Assembly (NCBI GenBank): GCA_002396665.1
Contig: DGYJ01000126.1
Location: 18,684 to 25,729 of the forward strand
Direction of reading: 5' to 3'
Length of the DNA: 7,046 nt
From: Bdellovibrionaceae bacterium UBA5009
Lineage (GTDB): Bacteria > Bdellovibrionota > Bdellovibrionia > Bdellovibrionales > Bdellovibrionaceae
Shown piece by piece: positions 1 to 6,592 of the stretch (its first letter is position 1; each line of letters starts with the position of its first letter). Below the pieces are notes generated by a model, which made no database searches, had not been told where the DNA came from, and saw only the letters and a list, made by a program, of their open reading frames with translations. Both the position numbers and the translations under genes were made by a program.

Positions 1-1
1 C

Positions 2-316
2 ATCACCTCATTTTACACTCGCCCAGGGTACACACAGACCCAAATGATCATCCAGGATGTAGTTAGCGAAAGCAATTTTCCCCCGTTCAATAACGGTGGC
101 CAAGTTTTTAGTCCATCAAACCCAAGACCTAAAAATGGTAAAGTTTTTAAGCTAGTTGTTGATAAAAAGACCCTTGAGGGTGGCTTTACTTACAATGAAG
201 TCAGATATGGAACCGCCCCGAAAAGTTACCAGTCCAAAATCAAATGCCAAATCACAGCGACAACAAACGTGTTTCCACCCCTTCCTCCAAAGCCGGGCAC
301 TCTAAGATCAAGATAA
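2..316 (+). CDS. 3' end of an unrecognised protein gene (5' truncated by window edge)
   Basis: The frame is open from the left edge of the window to a TAA at 314-316, so the gene begins upstream and about 104 C-terminal residues are visible. The Met codon at 44 is probably internal, because the reading frame continues upstream of it and no purine-rich ribosome site precedes it. The visible protein is rich in Ser, Asn, Pro, Gly, Thr and Lys, with a short beta-prone stretch (GKVFKLVVDKKTLEGGFTYN), one Cys near the end and a Pro-rich tail (FPPLPPKPGT). This composition would fit an exported or surface protein, but no signal peptide can be seen because the start is missing. I do not recognise the family. 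It runs in the same direction as the gat genes, 71 nt upstream of gatC, with no obvious terminator between, so read-through into the operon is possible. Confidence 0.5.
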   Translation: MTSFYTRPGYTQTQMIIQDVVSESNFPPFNNGGQVFSPSNPRPKNGKVFKLVVDKKTLEGGFTYNEVRYGTAPKSYQSKIKCQITATTNVFPPLPPKPGTLRSR

Positions 317-387
317 TTCAGCGCTTCAGGGGCCAGGTTTAGACTATAAAGTTGTCAATGAACCCCATTCTTAGATATGAGTGGGGA

Positions 388-672
388 ATGATTGATCAAA
401 AAACTATCCAACAAATTGCAAAGTTATCACGTTTAGAAGTAAACGATGATCAGGCCCAATTATTTAGTGAGCAGATGAGCATTGTTTTGAATTATTTCGA
501 ACAAATTTCGAAAGTTCAAACCATCGGCGTTGAACCTATGATTACACCGACAGAAATTGAAAATTTTTGGCGCGACGATCTTGTTGTTAAAGAAAATAGC
601 TCTGAAGACATGCTTAACAATGCCCCCGCGCGCACTGGAAACCTTTTTAAAGTTCCACCTGTGGTTGGTTAA
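388..672 (+). CDS. gatC: Aspartyl/glutamyl-tRNA amidotransferase subunit C (GatC)
   Basis: GatC is the small, non-catalytic subunit that wraps around the GatA-GatB interface and stabilises the cytoplasmic GatCAB complex, which amidates Glu-tRNA(Gln) and/or Asp-tRNA(Asn). The product is 94 residues, normal for the family. Family features are the N-terminal helix with IAKLSRLEV (residues 10-18), the GVEPM segment (47-51), a WRDD motif (61-64) and the typical C-terminal stretch around NNAPARTGNLFKVPPVV (77-93). I chose ATG 388 because the conserved helix then starts about ten residues in, as in known GatC proteins. A longer frame exists (TTG 352, ATG 358), but its extra residues have no family counterpart and no good ribosome site. 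The site before 388 (GAGTGGGGA) is only moderate. The gene is followed after 18 nt by gatA. Identity is secure; the start is fairly secure. Confidence 0.93.
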   Translation: MIDQKTIQQIAKLSRLEVNDDQAQLFSEQMSIVLNYFEQISKVQTIGVEPMITPTEIENFWRDDLVVKENSSEDMLNNAPARTGNLFKVPPVVG

Positions 673-690
673 TTTGCACTAAGGAAAAAA

Positions 691-2160
691 ATGGATTTAC
701 TGAAGAGCTCATTTAAAGAAATCACGGAAGCTGTTCAATTAAAAAAAATGAGTGCAAAAGAAGTGACTCAATTTTTTTTAAAGCGTTCAGAGCAAATTGA
801 TAAAAAATTAAATTCATTTGTTATCATGAATGAAAAAGCAATTCAGCAGGCCGAACAAATTGATCAAAAAATTGCTCATGGTGAAGTCGTAGGCCCACTT
901 GCCGGTGTTCCTTTTGGAATCAAAGACATGCTTTGCACAAAAGGACTTCGCACCACTGCTGGGTCAAAGATTCTTGAAAACTTTATTCCTCCCTATGATT
1001 CAACCGTTGTTAAGAAACTAAAAAATGCTGGCGTCGTGGTCCTTGGCAAATTAAATCAAGATGAATTTGCCATGGGATCTTCCAACGAGACTTCTTATTT
1101 TGGTCCCGTTAAAAACCCATGGGATCTGACTCGGGTCCCCGGCGGATCCAGTGGGGGATCGGCAGCGGCCCAGGCTGCAAGATTAACAGCAGGAACAATT
1201 GGAACAGACACGGGCGGCTCTATTCGCCAGCCGGCTAGTTTTTGTGGAATTGTTGGTGTTAAGCCAACCTATGGACGCGTTAGCCGTTATGGAATTATCG
1301 CTTATGCATCAAGCTTGGATCAGGCTGGCCCCATGGTGTCTTCAGTGGAAGACGCGGCACTTTGCCTTGAAGTCATTTGCGGTCATGACCAGATGGATTC
1401 GACAACCAGTCAAAAAAGCGTTCCCCCATTTTCTAAAAATTTAAATCCAAATATTAAAGGCATGAAAATTGGATTGATTAAAGAATTTATGTCGGGCGGA
1501 CTTGATCCTGATGTGCAAAAAACTGTGCAAAACGCCATAGATGAATTAAAAAAAATGGGGGCTGAAATTGTCGAAATATCAATTTCGTTAACGGATCAAG
1601 CCGTTCCTGTTTATTATCTTGTGGCGGCCAGCGAAGCCTCTTCAAATCTAGCTCGCTATGATGGCGTAAAGTATGGACATCGTGCTCACTTTGAAAGTTT
1701 AGCCTCTTTGGAGCTGGATGAATTTTATTCGAAAACCCGCGGCGAAGGTTTCGGTCCAGAGGTTCAGCGCCGAATCATGCTGGGTACTTACTGCTTATCG
1801 AGTGGCTACTACGATGCTTACTACAACAAAGCAGGACAAGTTCGTCGTTTGATGAAAAATCAATACGATGAAGCTTTTCAAAAATGTGATGTTATTCTAA
1901 GCCCTGTGACAACATCCCCAGCCTTTAAGATTGGTGATCGAATTTCTGATCCACTGGCGATGTACTTAAATGATATTTTCACCGTTTCAACAAACCTTGC
2001 GGGACTTCCTGGTATGAGTTTACCCTTTGGATTTTCGTCAGAAAAACTTCCCATCGGAATTCAACTGACATCGTCGCATTTTGACGAACAAAGAATGTTG
2101 AATGTGGCCCTAGCCCTAGAGAATGTATCTTCGGCGAAAGGAGCCCTTCCAAATGTCTAG
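691..2160 (+). CDS. gatA: Aspartyl/glutamyl-tRNA amidotransferase subunit A (GatA)
   Basis: GatA is the glutaminase subunit of GatCAB: it hydrolyses glutamine and passes the ammonia to GatB. It belongs to the amidase-signature family. At 489 residues it has the usual full length. The Ser-cisSer-Lys triad is intact: Lys78 in GVPFGIKDM (72-80), the cis-Ser153 in GGSSGGSAAA (151-160) and the nucleophile Ser177 in GTDTGGSIRQPA (171-182). The 24-residue spacing between the two serines is that of the family, and the numbering is one lower than the K79/S154/S178 of the Staphylococcus aureus enzyme. Other family blocks include VGVKPTYGRVSRYG, RIMLGTYCLSSGYYDAYY and the C-terminal NLAGLPGMSLPFG. The start is set by AAGGAAAAAA directly upstream. 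The last 8 nt overlap gatB, so the two subunits are probably translationally coupled. No damage is visible. Confidence 0.98.
   Translation: MDLLKSSFKEITEAVQLKKMSAKEVTQFFLKRSEQIDKKLNSFVIMNEKAIQQAEQIDQKIAHGEVVGPLAGVPFGIKDMLCTKGLRTTAGSKILENFIPPYDSTVVKKLKNAGVVVLGKLNQDEFAMGSSNETSYFGPVKNPWDLTRVPGGSSGGSAAAQAARLTAGTIGTDTGGSIRQPASFCGIVGVKPTYGRVSRYGIIAYASSLDQAGPMVSSVEDAALCLEVICGHDQMDSTTSQKSVPPFSKNLNPNIKGMKIGLIKEFMSGGLDPDVQKTVQNAIDELKKMGAEIVEISISLTDQAVPVYYLVAASEASSNLARYDGVKYGHRAHFESLASLELDEFYSKTRGEGFGPEVQRRIMLGTYCLSSGYYDAYYNKAGQVRRLMKNQYDEAFQKCDVILSPVTTSPAFKIGDRISDPLAMYLNDIFTVSTNLAGLPGMSLPFGFSSEKLPIGIQLTSSHFDEQRMLNVALALENVSSAKGALPNV
2137..2143 (+). promoter_or_regulatory. Ribosome binding site of gatB inside gatA
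   Basis: AAAGGAG lies within the last codons of gatA, 9 nt before ATG 2153. It is the best Shine-Dalgarno match near the gatA-gatB junction. It decides the gatB start in favour of 2153 over the in-frame upstream ATG at 2123, which would place this sequence inside the coding region. Confidence 0.8.
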
Positions 2161-3622
2161 TGCTACACAAACCGCATTTATGAAATCATTGCAGCAGCGT
2201 GGATATGAGGCTGTTATAGGATTAGAAATTCACGTCCAACTTAAAACACAAAGCAAAATGTTTTGTGCTGATTCGACTCAGTTTGATGCTGCTGATAATG
2301 AAAACACATCACCAGTCAGTGTTGGAATGCCGGGAACTCTTCCCGTCGTCAATAAATTGGCCATTGAATATTCAATTAAAACTGGTTTGGCTTTAGGTTG
2401 CCAAATTCGCTCAAAATCAGTCTTTTCAAGAAAAAATTATTTTTATCCAGATTTGCCTAAGGGCTATCAGATTTCACAATATGATTTGCCGATTTGTGAA
2501 AAGGGCAAAATTTCTTTTGTCGTTGATGGCTATGAAAAAACCGTAGGGATCACGCGGGCCCACATGGAAGAAGATGCAGGGAAATCAAATCACCATGGCG
2601 ACTGCACACTTTTAAATTACAATCGCGCTGGAATTCCATTATTAGAAGTTGTATCCGAGCCCGATATACGAACACCTACAGAGGCTGCAGAATATGTTCG
2701 TACAATTAGACAAATAGCTCGCTATCTGGATGTCTGCGACGGAAATCTTGAAGAAGGATCTTTACGTTGTGATTGCAATGTCAGCGTTCGAAAGATTGGG
2801 GCCCCAGAATTTGGAACAAAAGTTGAAATAAAAAATATCAACTCTTTTCGTTTTGTAGAAAAAGCTATCGAGTATGAAATCGAACGACAAATTGATTTTG
2901 TCGATCGCGGAGAAAAAATTATTCAAGAGACGCGGCTTTACGATCCAGATAAAAACCGAACTTTTTCAATGAGAAAAAAAGAAGATGCTCAAGACTATAG
3001 ATATTTTCCAGATCCGGATTTGCAACCAATCATAGTCACTGCAGAAATGATTCAGAAATTAAAATCTGAATTACCGGAACTTCCTCGCGCGCGCGCTGAA
3101 AGATTTAAAAAAGAACATGGCCTTCCAGAACACGACGCCGCTGTTTTAACAAATGAAAAAGAATTGGCTGATTACTATGAGGCCACGGCTGCAGTTTGTA
3201 AAAACCATAAGGCATCATCCAACTGGATCATGACCGATGTTTTGCGCGAATTAAATCAGGCTCAGAAAAATATTCTTCAGTGTCCAATTAAGGCCTTTGA
3301 TCTTGGAAATTTAATCCAGATGATTGATGGCAATACAATTTCTGGAAAAATTGCCAAAACCGTTTTTGTCGAGATGTGGAAAACCGGGGATGCCCCAGAT
3401 AAGATAGTCAAAGAAAAAGGTCTCACTCAAATTACAGATAATTCGGCCATTGAAAAAATTATTGACGATGTTTTAGCCCAAAGTGCGCCCCAGGTGGCAG
3501 ATTACCGTTCTGGGAAAACAAAACTTTTTGGTTTTTTTGTTGGTGCTGTGATGAAGGCCACGAAGGGACAAGCCAATCCAGATCTTGTAAATAAATTATT
3601 GCAGGATAAATTGAATGGTTAA
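2153..3622 (+). CDS. gatB: Aspartyl/glutamyl-tRNA amidotransferase subunit B (GatB)
   Basis: GatB binds the mischarged tRNA, phosphorylates its Glu or Asp side chain with ATP and amidates it with ammonia from GatA. From ATG 2153 the product is 489 residues, close to the family norm. The N-terminal GatB/GatE catalytic part shows VIGLEIHVQL (21-30; Glu25 and His27 match metal ligands known from the S. aureus enzyme), NYFYPDLPKGYQISQY (95-110), HMEEDAGK (137-144), AGIPLLEVVSEPDIRTPTEA (159-178), the LRCDCNVSVR block (204-213) with KVEIKNINSFRF (223-234), and RYFPDPDL (283-290). The C-terminal YqeY-like tRNA-contacting tail spans about 345-487, with SSNWIMTDVLRELN and KGQANPDLVNKLL. The N-terminus is about 15 residues longer than that of the S. 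aureus protein. The start overlaps gatA by 8 nt (ATGTCTAG), and the end overlaps the next gene by 8 nt. Whether it serves Gln-tRNA, Asn-tRNA or both cannot be told without the genome's glnS and asnS status. Confidence 0.98.
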   Translation: MSSATQTAFMKSLQQRGYEAVIGLEIHVQLKTQSKMFCADSTQFDAADNENTSPVSVGMPGTLPVVNKLAIEYSIKTGLALGCQIRSKSVFSRKNYFYPDLPKGYQISQYDLPICEKGKISFVVDGYEKTVGITRAHMEEDAGKSNHHGDCTLLNYNRAGIPLLEVVSEPDIRTPTEAAEYVRTIRQIARYLDVCDGNLEEGSLRCDCNVSVRKIGAPEFGTKVEIKNINSFRFVEKAIEYEIERQIDFVDRGEKIIQETRLYDPDKNRTFSMRKKEDAQDYRYFPDPDLQPIIVTAEMIQKLKSELPELPRARAERFKKEHGLPEHDAAVLTNEKELADYYEATAAVCKNHKASSNWIMTDVLRELNQAQKNILQCPIKAFDLGNLIQMIDGNTISGKIAKTVFVEMWKTGDAPDKIVKEKGLTQITDNSAIEKIIDDVLAQSAPQVADYRSGKTKLFGFFVGAVMKATKGQANPDLVNKLLQDKLNG

Positions 3623-4541
3623 AACGAAACGTGTCGCCGCCCTAGATTTAGGAACAAATAGTTTTTTATGTCTAGCAGTTGAAGGTGATCAGTCTGGCAT
3701 CAAAAAAATACTTTCAGATGAAGTTGAAATTGTTAGACTTGGTGAGGGCGTTCAGAAAAATAAAAAATTTTCAGAAGCCGCACTTCATCGGGCCGAGCAA
3801 ACCCTGACAAAATTTAAAAAAACCATTGATCAGCACCAAATCACTGAAGTTTTAGCATCGGCCACTTCTGCGGCCCGTGATGTTGAAAATGGACACTTAC
3901 TTTTTGAAATTGGAAAAAAATTAAATATTCCCATCGAAATCATTTCTGGGGACCGCGAAGCTGAACTGACATTTCAGGGGGCATTAAGTGGGAATTTGAA
4001 TCCAGCATCAGCGGCCTTGGTGATCGATATAGGCGGGGGCTCGACTGAACTTATTTTAGGGGATCAGCAAAACAGAATTCAGCTAGCCAAAAGTCTTGAT
4101 ATTGGCGGTGTTCGCCTCACCGAAAAATTTATTTCTGGCCATCCTCTACAAGGTAAAGAAATTCAAGAGGCAGAACTGCACATCGAAGACGAGCTAAATA
4201 AGTATCTAAAACTACTTGGCAATAAAAAAACTGATTACGCAATCGCTGTTGCTGGAACACCAACTGCATTGGTCCAAGCAATTAAGGGTCGCTTTATAGC
4301 AAGTGAAATTGATGGTTACTTTTTAAGTCTAGAGGAATTGGAAAAATGGTTTATCCAGCTATCAGAACGATCCGTTCAACAAAGAATCGATGAGCTTAAC
4401 ATAGAAAAGGGCCGTGCGGATATTTTACCTATCGGTGTTCTTATATTAAAAAAGGTGATTCAAAAAATTCAATTGCCCGGGGTGTTTGTGTCAACCCGTG
4501 GTGTGCGGTATGGTTTAGCTTATGAAATGCTTCAAAAATAA
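3615..4541 (+). CDS. Ppx/GppA-family phosphatase, short single-module form
   Basis: Members of this ASKHA-fold family remove terminal phosphate from polyphosphate (exopolyphosphatase) or from pppGpp (guanosine pentaphosphate phosphohydrolase). The 308-residue protein shows the nucleotide/phosphate loop ALDLGTNSFLCL (9-20), ATSAARD (83-89), SGDREAEL (111-118, holding the probable catalytic Glu115), the second phosphate motif VIDIGGGSTELILG (136-149), DIGGVRLTEKF (162-172), AVAGTPTAL (211-219) and KGRADILPIG (265-274). It ends at VSTRGVRYGLAYEML. It lacks the C-terminal HD-like domains of the roughly 500-residue E. coli Ppx and GppA, and so resembles the short forms such as the Aquifex protein. 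Sequence alone does not separate Ppx from GppA activity, so I give no symbol. ATG 3615 overlaps the gatB stop by 8 nt (ATGGTTAA) and has AGGAT at 3603-3607 upstream, which points to coupled translation with gatB. Confidence 0.93.
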   Translation: MVKTKRVAALDLGTNSFLCLAVEGDQSGIKKILSDEVEIVRLGEGVQKNKKFSEAALHRAEQTLTKFKKTIDQHQITEVLASATSAARDVENGHLLFEIGKKLNIPIEIISGDREAELTFQGALSGNLNPASAALVIDIGGGSTELILGDQQNRIQLAKSLDIGGVRLTEKFISGHPLQGKEIQEAELHIEDELNKYLKLLGNKKTDYAIAVAGTPTALVQAIKGRFIASEIDGYFLSLEELEKWFIQLSERSVQQRIDELNIEKGRADILPIGVLILKKVIQKIQLPGVFVSTRGVRYGLAYEMLQK

Positions 4542-5082
4542 ATTAGGTTACGTTTCGGCAGTTTTAACCAGTTGCTTGTTGATCTTTAGCATAAAGGCTT
4601 ATTCTATTGCTGAAACCACATCAGATTCTAATCTTGGAAATGCAAAATCAAAGCAACTGCAGAGCAGTCGTCAAAGTCAAAAGTCCTCTGCTGAAAAAAT
4701 AACATTTCGAACAGCAACTTTAAAAATTGGCACACACCAGATTAAGGTCGAGCTTGCAGAGTCCGACGCGCAAAAAGAATTCGGGCTCATGTACAGACAA
4801 AAACTTGAACCCAATACAGGTATGCTTTTTATATTTGATGACGAACAGTATCGCACTTTTTGGATGAAAAATACATTCATCGATCTATCGATTGGGTATT
4901 TTGATCGAAATAAAAAACTTGTCGATACACATGAAATGACTGGCGTTCATAGTGTTATGGAAACTCCTAAAACATATCCCAGCAGTTCCCCTGCTATGTT
5001 TGCCCTTGAAATGCCACCAGGTTGGTTTTCAAAAAACAAAATTAAAATTGGCAGTGCTTTTTCATTGCAAACTAAGCCCTAA
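4522..5082 (+). CDS. Exported DUF192-family protein
   Basis: The 186-residue product has an N-terminal export signal (basic MKCFKNK, hydrophobic core about residues 9-24), a Ser/Gln/Lys-rich linker (about 31-58) and a complete DUF192 domain (about 66-183). Diagnostic blocks are GLMYR (88-92), GMLFIF (100-105), FWMKNT (113-118), the EM pair at 138-139 and ALEMPPGW (161-168). The family is small, all-beta, usually periplasmic or extracellular, and has no settled biochemical role. Cleavage by signal peptidase I near AYSIA (26-30) seems most likely. LTSC (15-18) formally fits a lipobox, but the hydrophobic stretch continues past that Cys, so lipidation is less likely. ATG 4522 is the first possible start, because an in-frame TAG lies at 4516-4518. 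It overlaps the previous gene by 20 nt and has no good ribosome site of its own, so translation probably depends on ribosomes finishing the upstream gene. It seems to be the last gene of the operon. Confidence 0.9.
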   Translation: MKCFKNKLGYVSAVLTSCLLIFSIKAYSIAETTSDSNLGNAKSKQLQSSRQSQKSSAEKITFRTATLKIGTHQIKVELAESDAQKEFGLMYRQKLEPNTGMLFIFDDEQYRTFWMKNTFIDLSIGYFDRNKKLVDTHEMTGVHSVMETPKTYPSSSPAMFALEMPPGWFSKNKIKIGSAFSLQTKP

Positions 5083-5118
5083 GGCCAGTTCAGGGCCGTC
5101 TAGTCCAACATAATTTCT

Positions 5119-5146
5119 TTGCGTAATATTTTCATTATGTTTTAAT
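5119..5146 (+). promoter_or_regulatory. Possible sigma70-type promoter for the LysM gene
   Basis: TTGCGT (5119-5124, three of six matches to the -35 consensus) and TTTAAT (5141-5146, five of six to the -10 consensus) are separated by 16 nt in a very AT-rich stretch. Transcription would start near 5153 and give a leader of about 55 nt before ATG 5207. The 124-nt gap and the change of functional theme support a separate promoter here, but the -35 is weak and AT-rich DNA gives chance matches. Confidence 0.35.
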
Positions 5147-5161
5147 AATAGTAATAAAAAA

Positions 5162-5180
5162 GCGAAAATGGATTTTTCGC
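5162..5180. repeat. 7-bp inverted repeat (hairpin) in the leader of the LysM gene
   Basis: GCGAAAA (5162-5168) and TTTTCGC (5174-5180) form a perfect 7-bp stem with a 5-nt loop, ending 26 nt before ATG 5207. On the plus strand it would sit in the mRNA leader upstream of the ribosome site AAGGA (5195-5199). On the minus strand the stem is followed directly by six T residues, which resembles a weak intrinsic terminator, although only three of the seven pairs are G-C. No minus-strand gene that would need it is visible. Confidence 0.4.
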
Positions 5181-5206
5181 AATGAACAAGCATCAAGGAT
5201 GAACTT

Positions 5207-6529
5207 ATGATGAAAAAATTTCTGTTGTTAATCGCAATCAGCAGCTTTCTTGTCTCTACAGGCTGTACTTCGAAAGATTCAAAAGATGATAGTTCTGAAG
5301 TGACTGCAGCTGGTGACGGCGAAGAGGGTCTAGAAAATATTGCAGAAGATAAAAATACTGATGCAGCAACAGAGCAAGCTGTTTCAGAAAATGCAACGTC
5401 TGAAACTCTTTCAGAGGATGCTTTATCAGAAAATAAACCAGCAGAAACTCCTGCGGAAACTGCTCCCACAGACAGTTTAGCTCAAGCGAATCCACAAGAA
5501 AATACATTGCCTCCGGCAGAAGCCGTGCCTCCGCAAGATACTCTTGCACAGTCACAGCCAGCTCAAGTGACAGAGGCGCCACCTCCTGTCGAGACTCCGG
5601 CTCAAGATTCTTCTGTTGCTCAGGCAGAAAAACCAAAAGTCAGTGTTCCACTTAAAAAAATGGAATCAACACCTTGGCAAGTGGGCTCTAAGTGGGTCAA
5701 CACTTTGTATTTTGCACGACCAGGCGATTCATTGGCGTCTATTTCAAAGAAAATTTATAGTTCAGAAGATCGCGTTGATGAGCTGAAAAAAATTAATCCG
5801 ACGTTCAATTCAAGAGACGTTCGACCCGGGGACAAAGTTTATTACAACTCTCCTCACCGCGCCGATGATTCTTCAAAAGTGATCACATACTATGAAGATA
5901 ACGGAATAGCTCCAAAAACATATACTGCAAAAGCCGGCGACAATATGAGAACAATCTCTAAAAGTTTGTTGGGCTACAAAGATGCTTGGAAAGAAGTTTG
6001 GGCATCGAATGCAGTTGAATCAAAATCTGCATTAGATGAAGGCACAGAAATTAAATATTGGGAAGCTGCAGAGATGGCCTCAAGTGCTCCATCTGAACCT
6101 ACTCAAGAGGCAGCGACAGGATCTGTTGCATCTAATAATATAAATAATTTGCCTCCGCCACCGGATGCAAATATGCCACCTCCACCGCCTGCTGACGCTG
6201 GAAGTTTGCCGCCACCACCACCAGACATGGCTGCCAACAATCCACCGCCAGATATGAATGCTCCTCCGCCACCGGCTCCAGATGCAGCAGCAAATATGCC
6301 ACCTCCAACACCGCCTGAAATGGCGCCACCTCCTCCTGTTGCGGCGGCCGAACCAACTCCTGCACCCGCTGCCGAAGAGGGAATAGCCGGTATGGATCAA
6401 GATATGATGTTGGCTTTGGGATTGGGTGCTGTTGGATTGATTCTTGTTGTGAGCATGTTTATTAGAAATAAAAAACGCAGACAGCGCGAATTTGAACAAG
6501 CAATGAGCGAAACACAAGTTGGAACTTAA
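5207..6529 (+). CDS. LysM-domain lipoprotein with Pro-rich segment and C-terminal membrane helix
   Basis: The 440-residue protein begins with a lipoprotein signal: basic MMKK, a hydrophobic core, then STGC with the lipidated Cys at 20. Ser is slightly unusual at the -3 position. The residues after Cys (Thr, Ser) are not the Asp of inner-membrane retention, so an outer-membrane location is possible. Next come an acidic Ser/Glu/Ala-rich linker (21-95), a Pro/Gln/Ala linker (96-150), a LysM repeat (about 167-213, ARPGDSLASISKKIYS...VRPGDKVYY), a second, more diverged LysM-like repeat (about 238-284, AKAGDNMRTISKSLLG) and a Pro-rich segment with runs of four or five prolines (315-390). A membrane helix follows (about 399-419, LGLGAVGLILVVSMFI), then a basic tail (NKKRRQR) that predicts a cytoplasmic C-terminus. 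LysM modules bind peptidoglycan, so the protein acts in the envelope. FimV-like proteins also pair LysM with a membrane helix, but the large cytoplasmic part of FimV is absent. The start has AAGGA at 7 nt. The gene stands alone and ends at a strong terminator. Confidence 0.88.
   Translation: MMKKFLLLIAISSFLVSTGCTSKDSKDDSSEVTAAGDGEEGLENIAEDKNTDAATEQAVSENATSETLSEDALSENKPAETPAETAPTDSLAQANPQENTLPPAEAVPPQDTLAQSQPAQVTEAPPPVETPAQDSSVAQAEKPKVSVPLKKMESTPWQVGSKWVNTLYFARPGDSLASISKKIYSSEDRVDELKKINPTFNSRDVRPGDKVYYNSPHRADDSSKVITYYEDNGIAPKTYTAKAGDNMRTISKSLLGYKDAWKEVWASNAVESKSALDEGTEIKYWEAAEMASSAPSEPTQEAATGSVASNNINNLPPPPDANMPPPPPADAGSLPPPPPDMAANNPPPDMNAPPPPAPDAAANMPPPTPPEMAPPPPVAAAEPTPAPAAEEGIAGMDQDMMLALGLGAVGLILVVSMFIRNKKRRQREFEQAMSETQVGT
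6149..6376 (+). repeat. Pro-rich repetitive coding segment with an 18-bp direct repeat
   Basis: This part of the LysM gene encodes imperfect repeats of the type PPPPPD/A separated by short Ala/Asn/Met spacers, written mostly with CCA, CCT and CCG codons. An 18-bp sequence starting GCAAATATGCCACC occurs exactly twice, at 6167-6184 and 6290-6307. The copies are 123 bp (41 codons) apart, so recombination between them would keep the reading frame and shorten the arm. Confidence 0.75.
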
Positions 6530-6557
6530 TTCATAAATTATTTTTGAAATGAAAAAT

Positions 6558-6592
6558 AAAAAAAAGGAGTCTTAGGACTCCTTTTTTGTTTT
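6558..6592. terminator. Bidirectional intrinsic terminator between convergent genes
   Basis: GGAGTC (6566-6571) and GACTCC (6576-6581) form a perfect stem around a TTAG tetraloop. On the plus strand six T, G and four T follow (6582-6592). On the other side eight A residues (6558-6565) precede the stem, so the minus-strand transcript also ends in a U-run. The A and T tracts can extend the stem to about 12 bp. It lies 28 nt after the LysM stop codon and 35 nt past the end of the PilZ gene, and can serve both. Confidence 0.92.

Noticed and set aside
345..381. Possible promoter for gatC: TATAAA at 345-350, or TTGTCA (352-357) with TATGAG (376-381).
   Set aside because: TATAAA has no acceptable -35. 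The second pair has a weak -10 and would start transcription at the gatC ATG itself. The region is short and AT-rich, so chance matches are expected.
1199..1444. Plus-strand 81-residue frame inside gatA.
   Set aside because: It overlaps the catalytic core of gatA in another frame and looks like no known protein.
2123..2152. Upstream in-frame ATG that would lengthen GatB by ten residues.
   Set aside because: The strong ribosome site at 2137-2143 lies inside this extension and points to ATG 2153. The extra residues have no family counterpart.
388..5082. Possibility that the gat cluster is part of a novel defence or mobile system.
   Set aside because: All genes are intact, standard families, and no integrase, transposase, repeat border or toxin-like gene is present.
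5076..5096. Inverted repeat GCCCT / AGGGC at the end of the DUF192 gene as a possible operon terminator.
   Set aside because: The stem is only 5 bp with an 11-nt loop and no T-run follows, so it does not meet the intrinsic terminator pattern.
5062..5636. Two long open frames on the minus strand opposite the start of the LysM gene.
   Set aside because: They mirror the Ser/Glu/Ala/Pro-rich low-complexity codons of the plus-strand gene, whose antisense rarely contains stops. They have no ribosome site and no recognisable domain, and they overlap each other.
6080..6517. Minus-strand open frames rich in Trp and Arg (or Val/Ala) opposite the Pro-rich segment.
   Set aside because: The composition is what the complement of repeated CCA/CCT/CCG proline codons gives. 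They are shadows, not genes.
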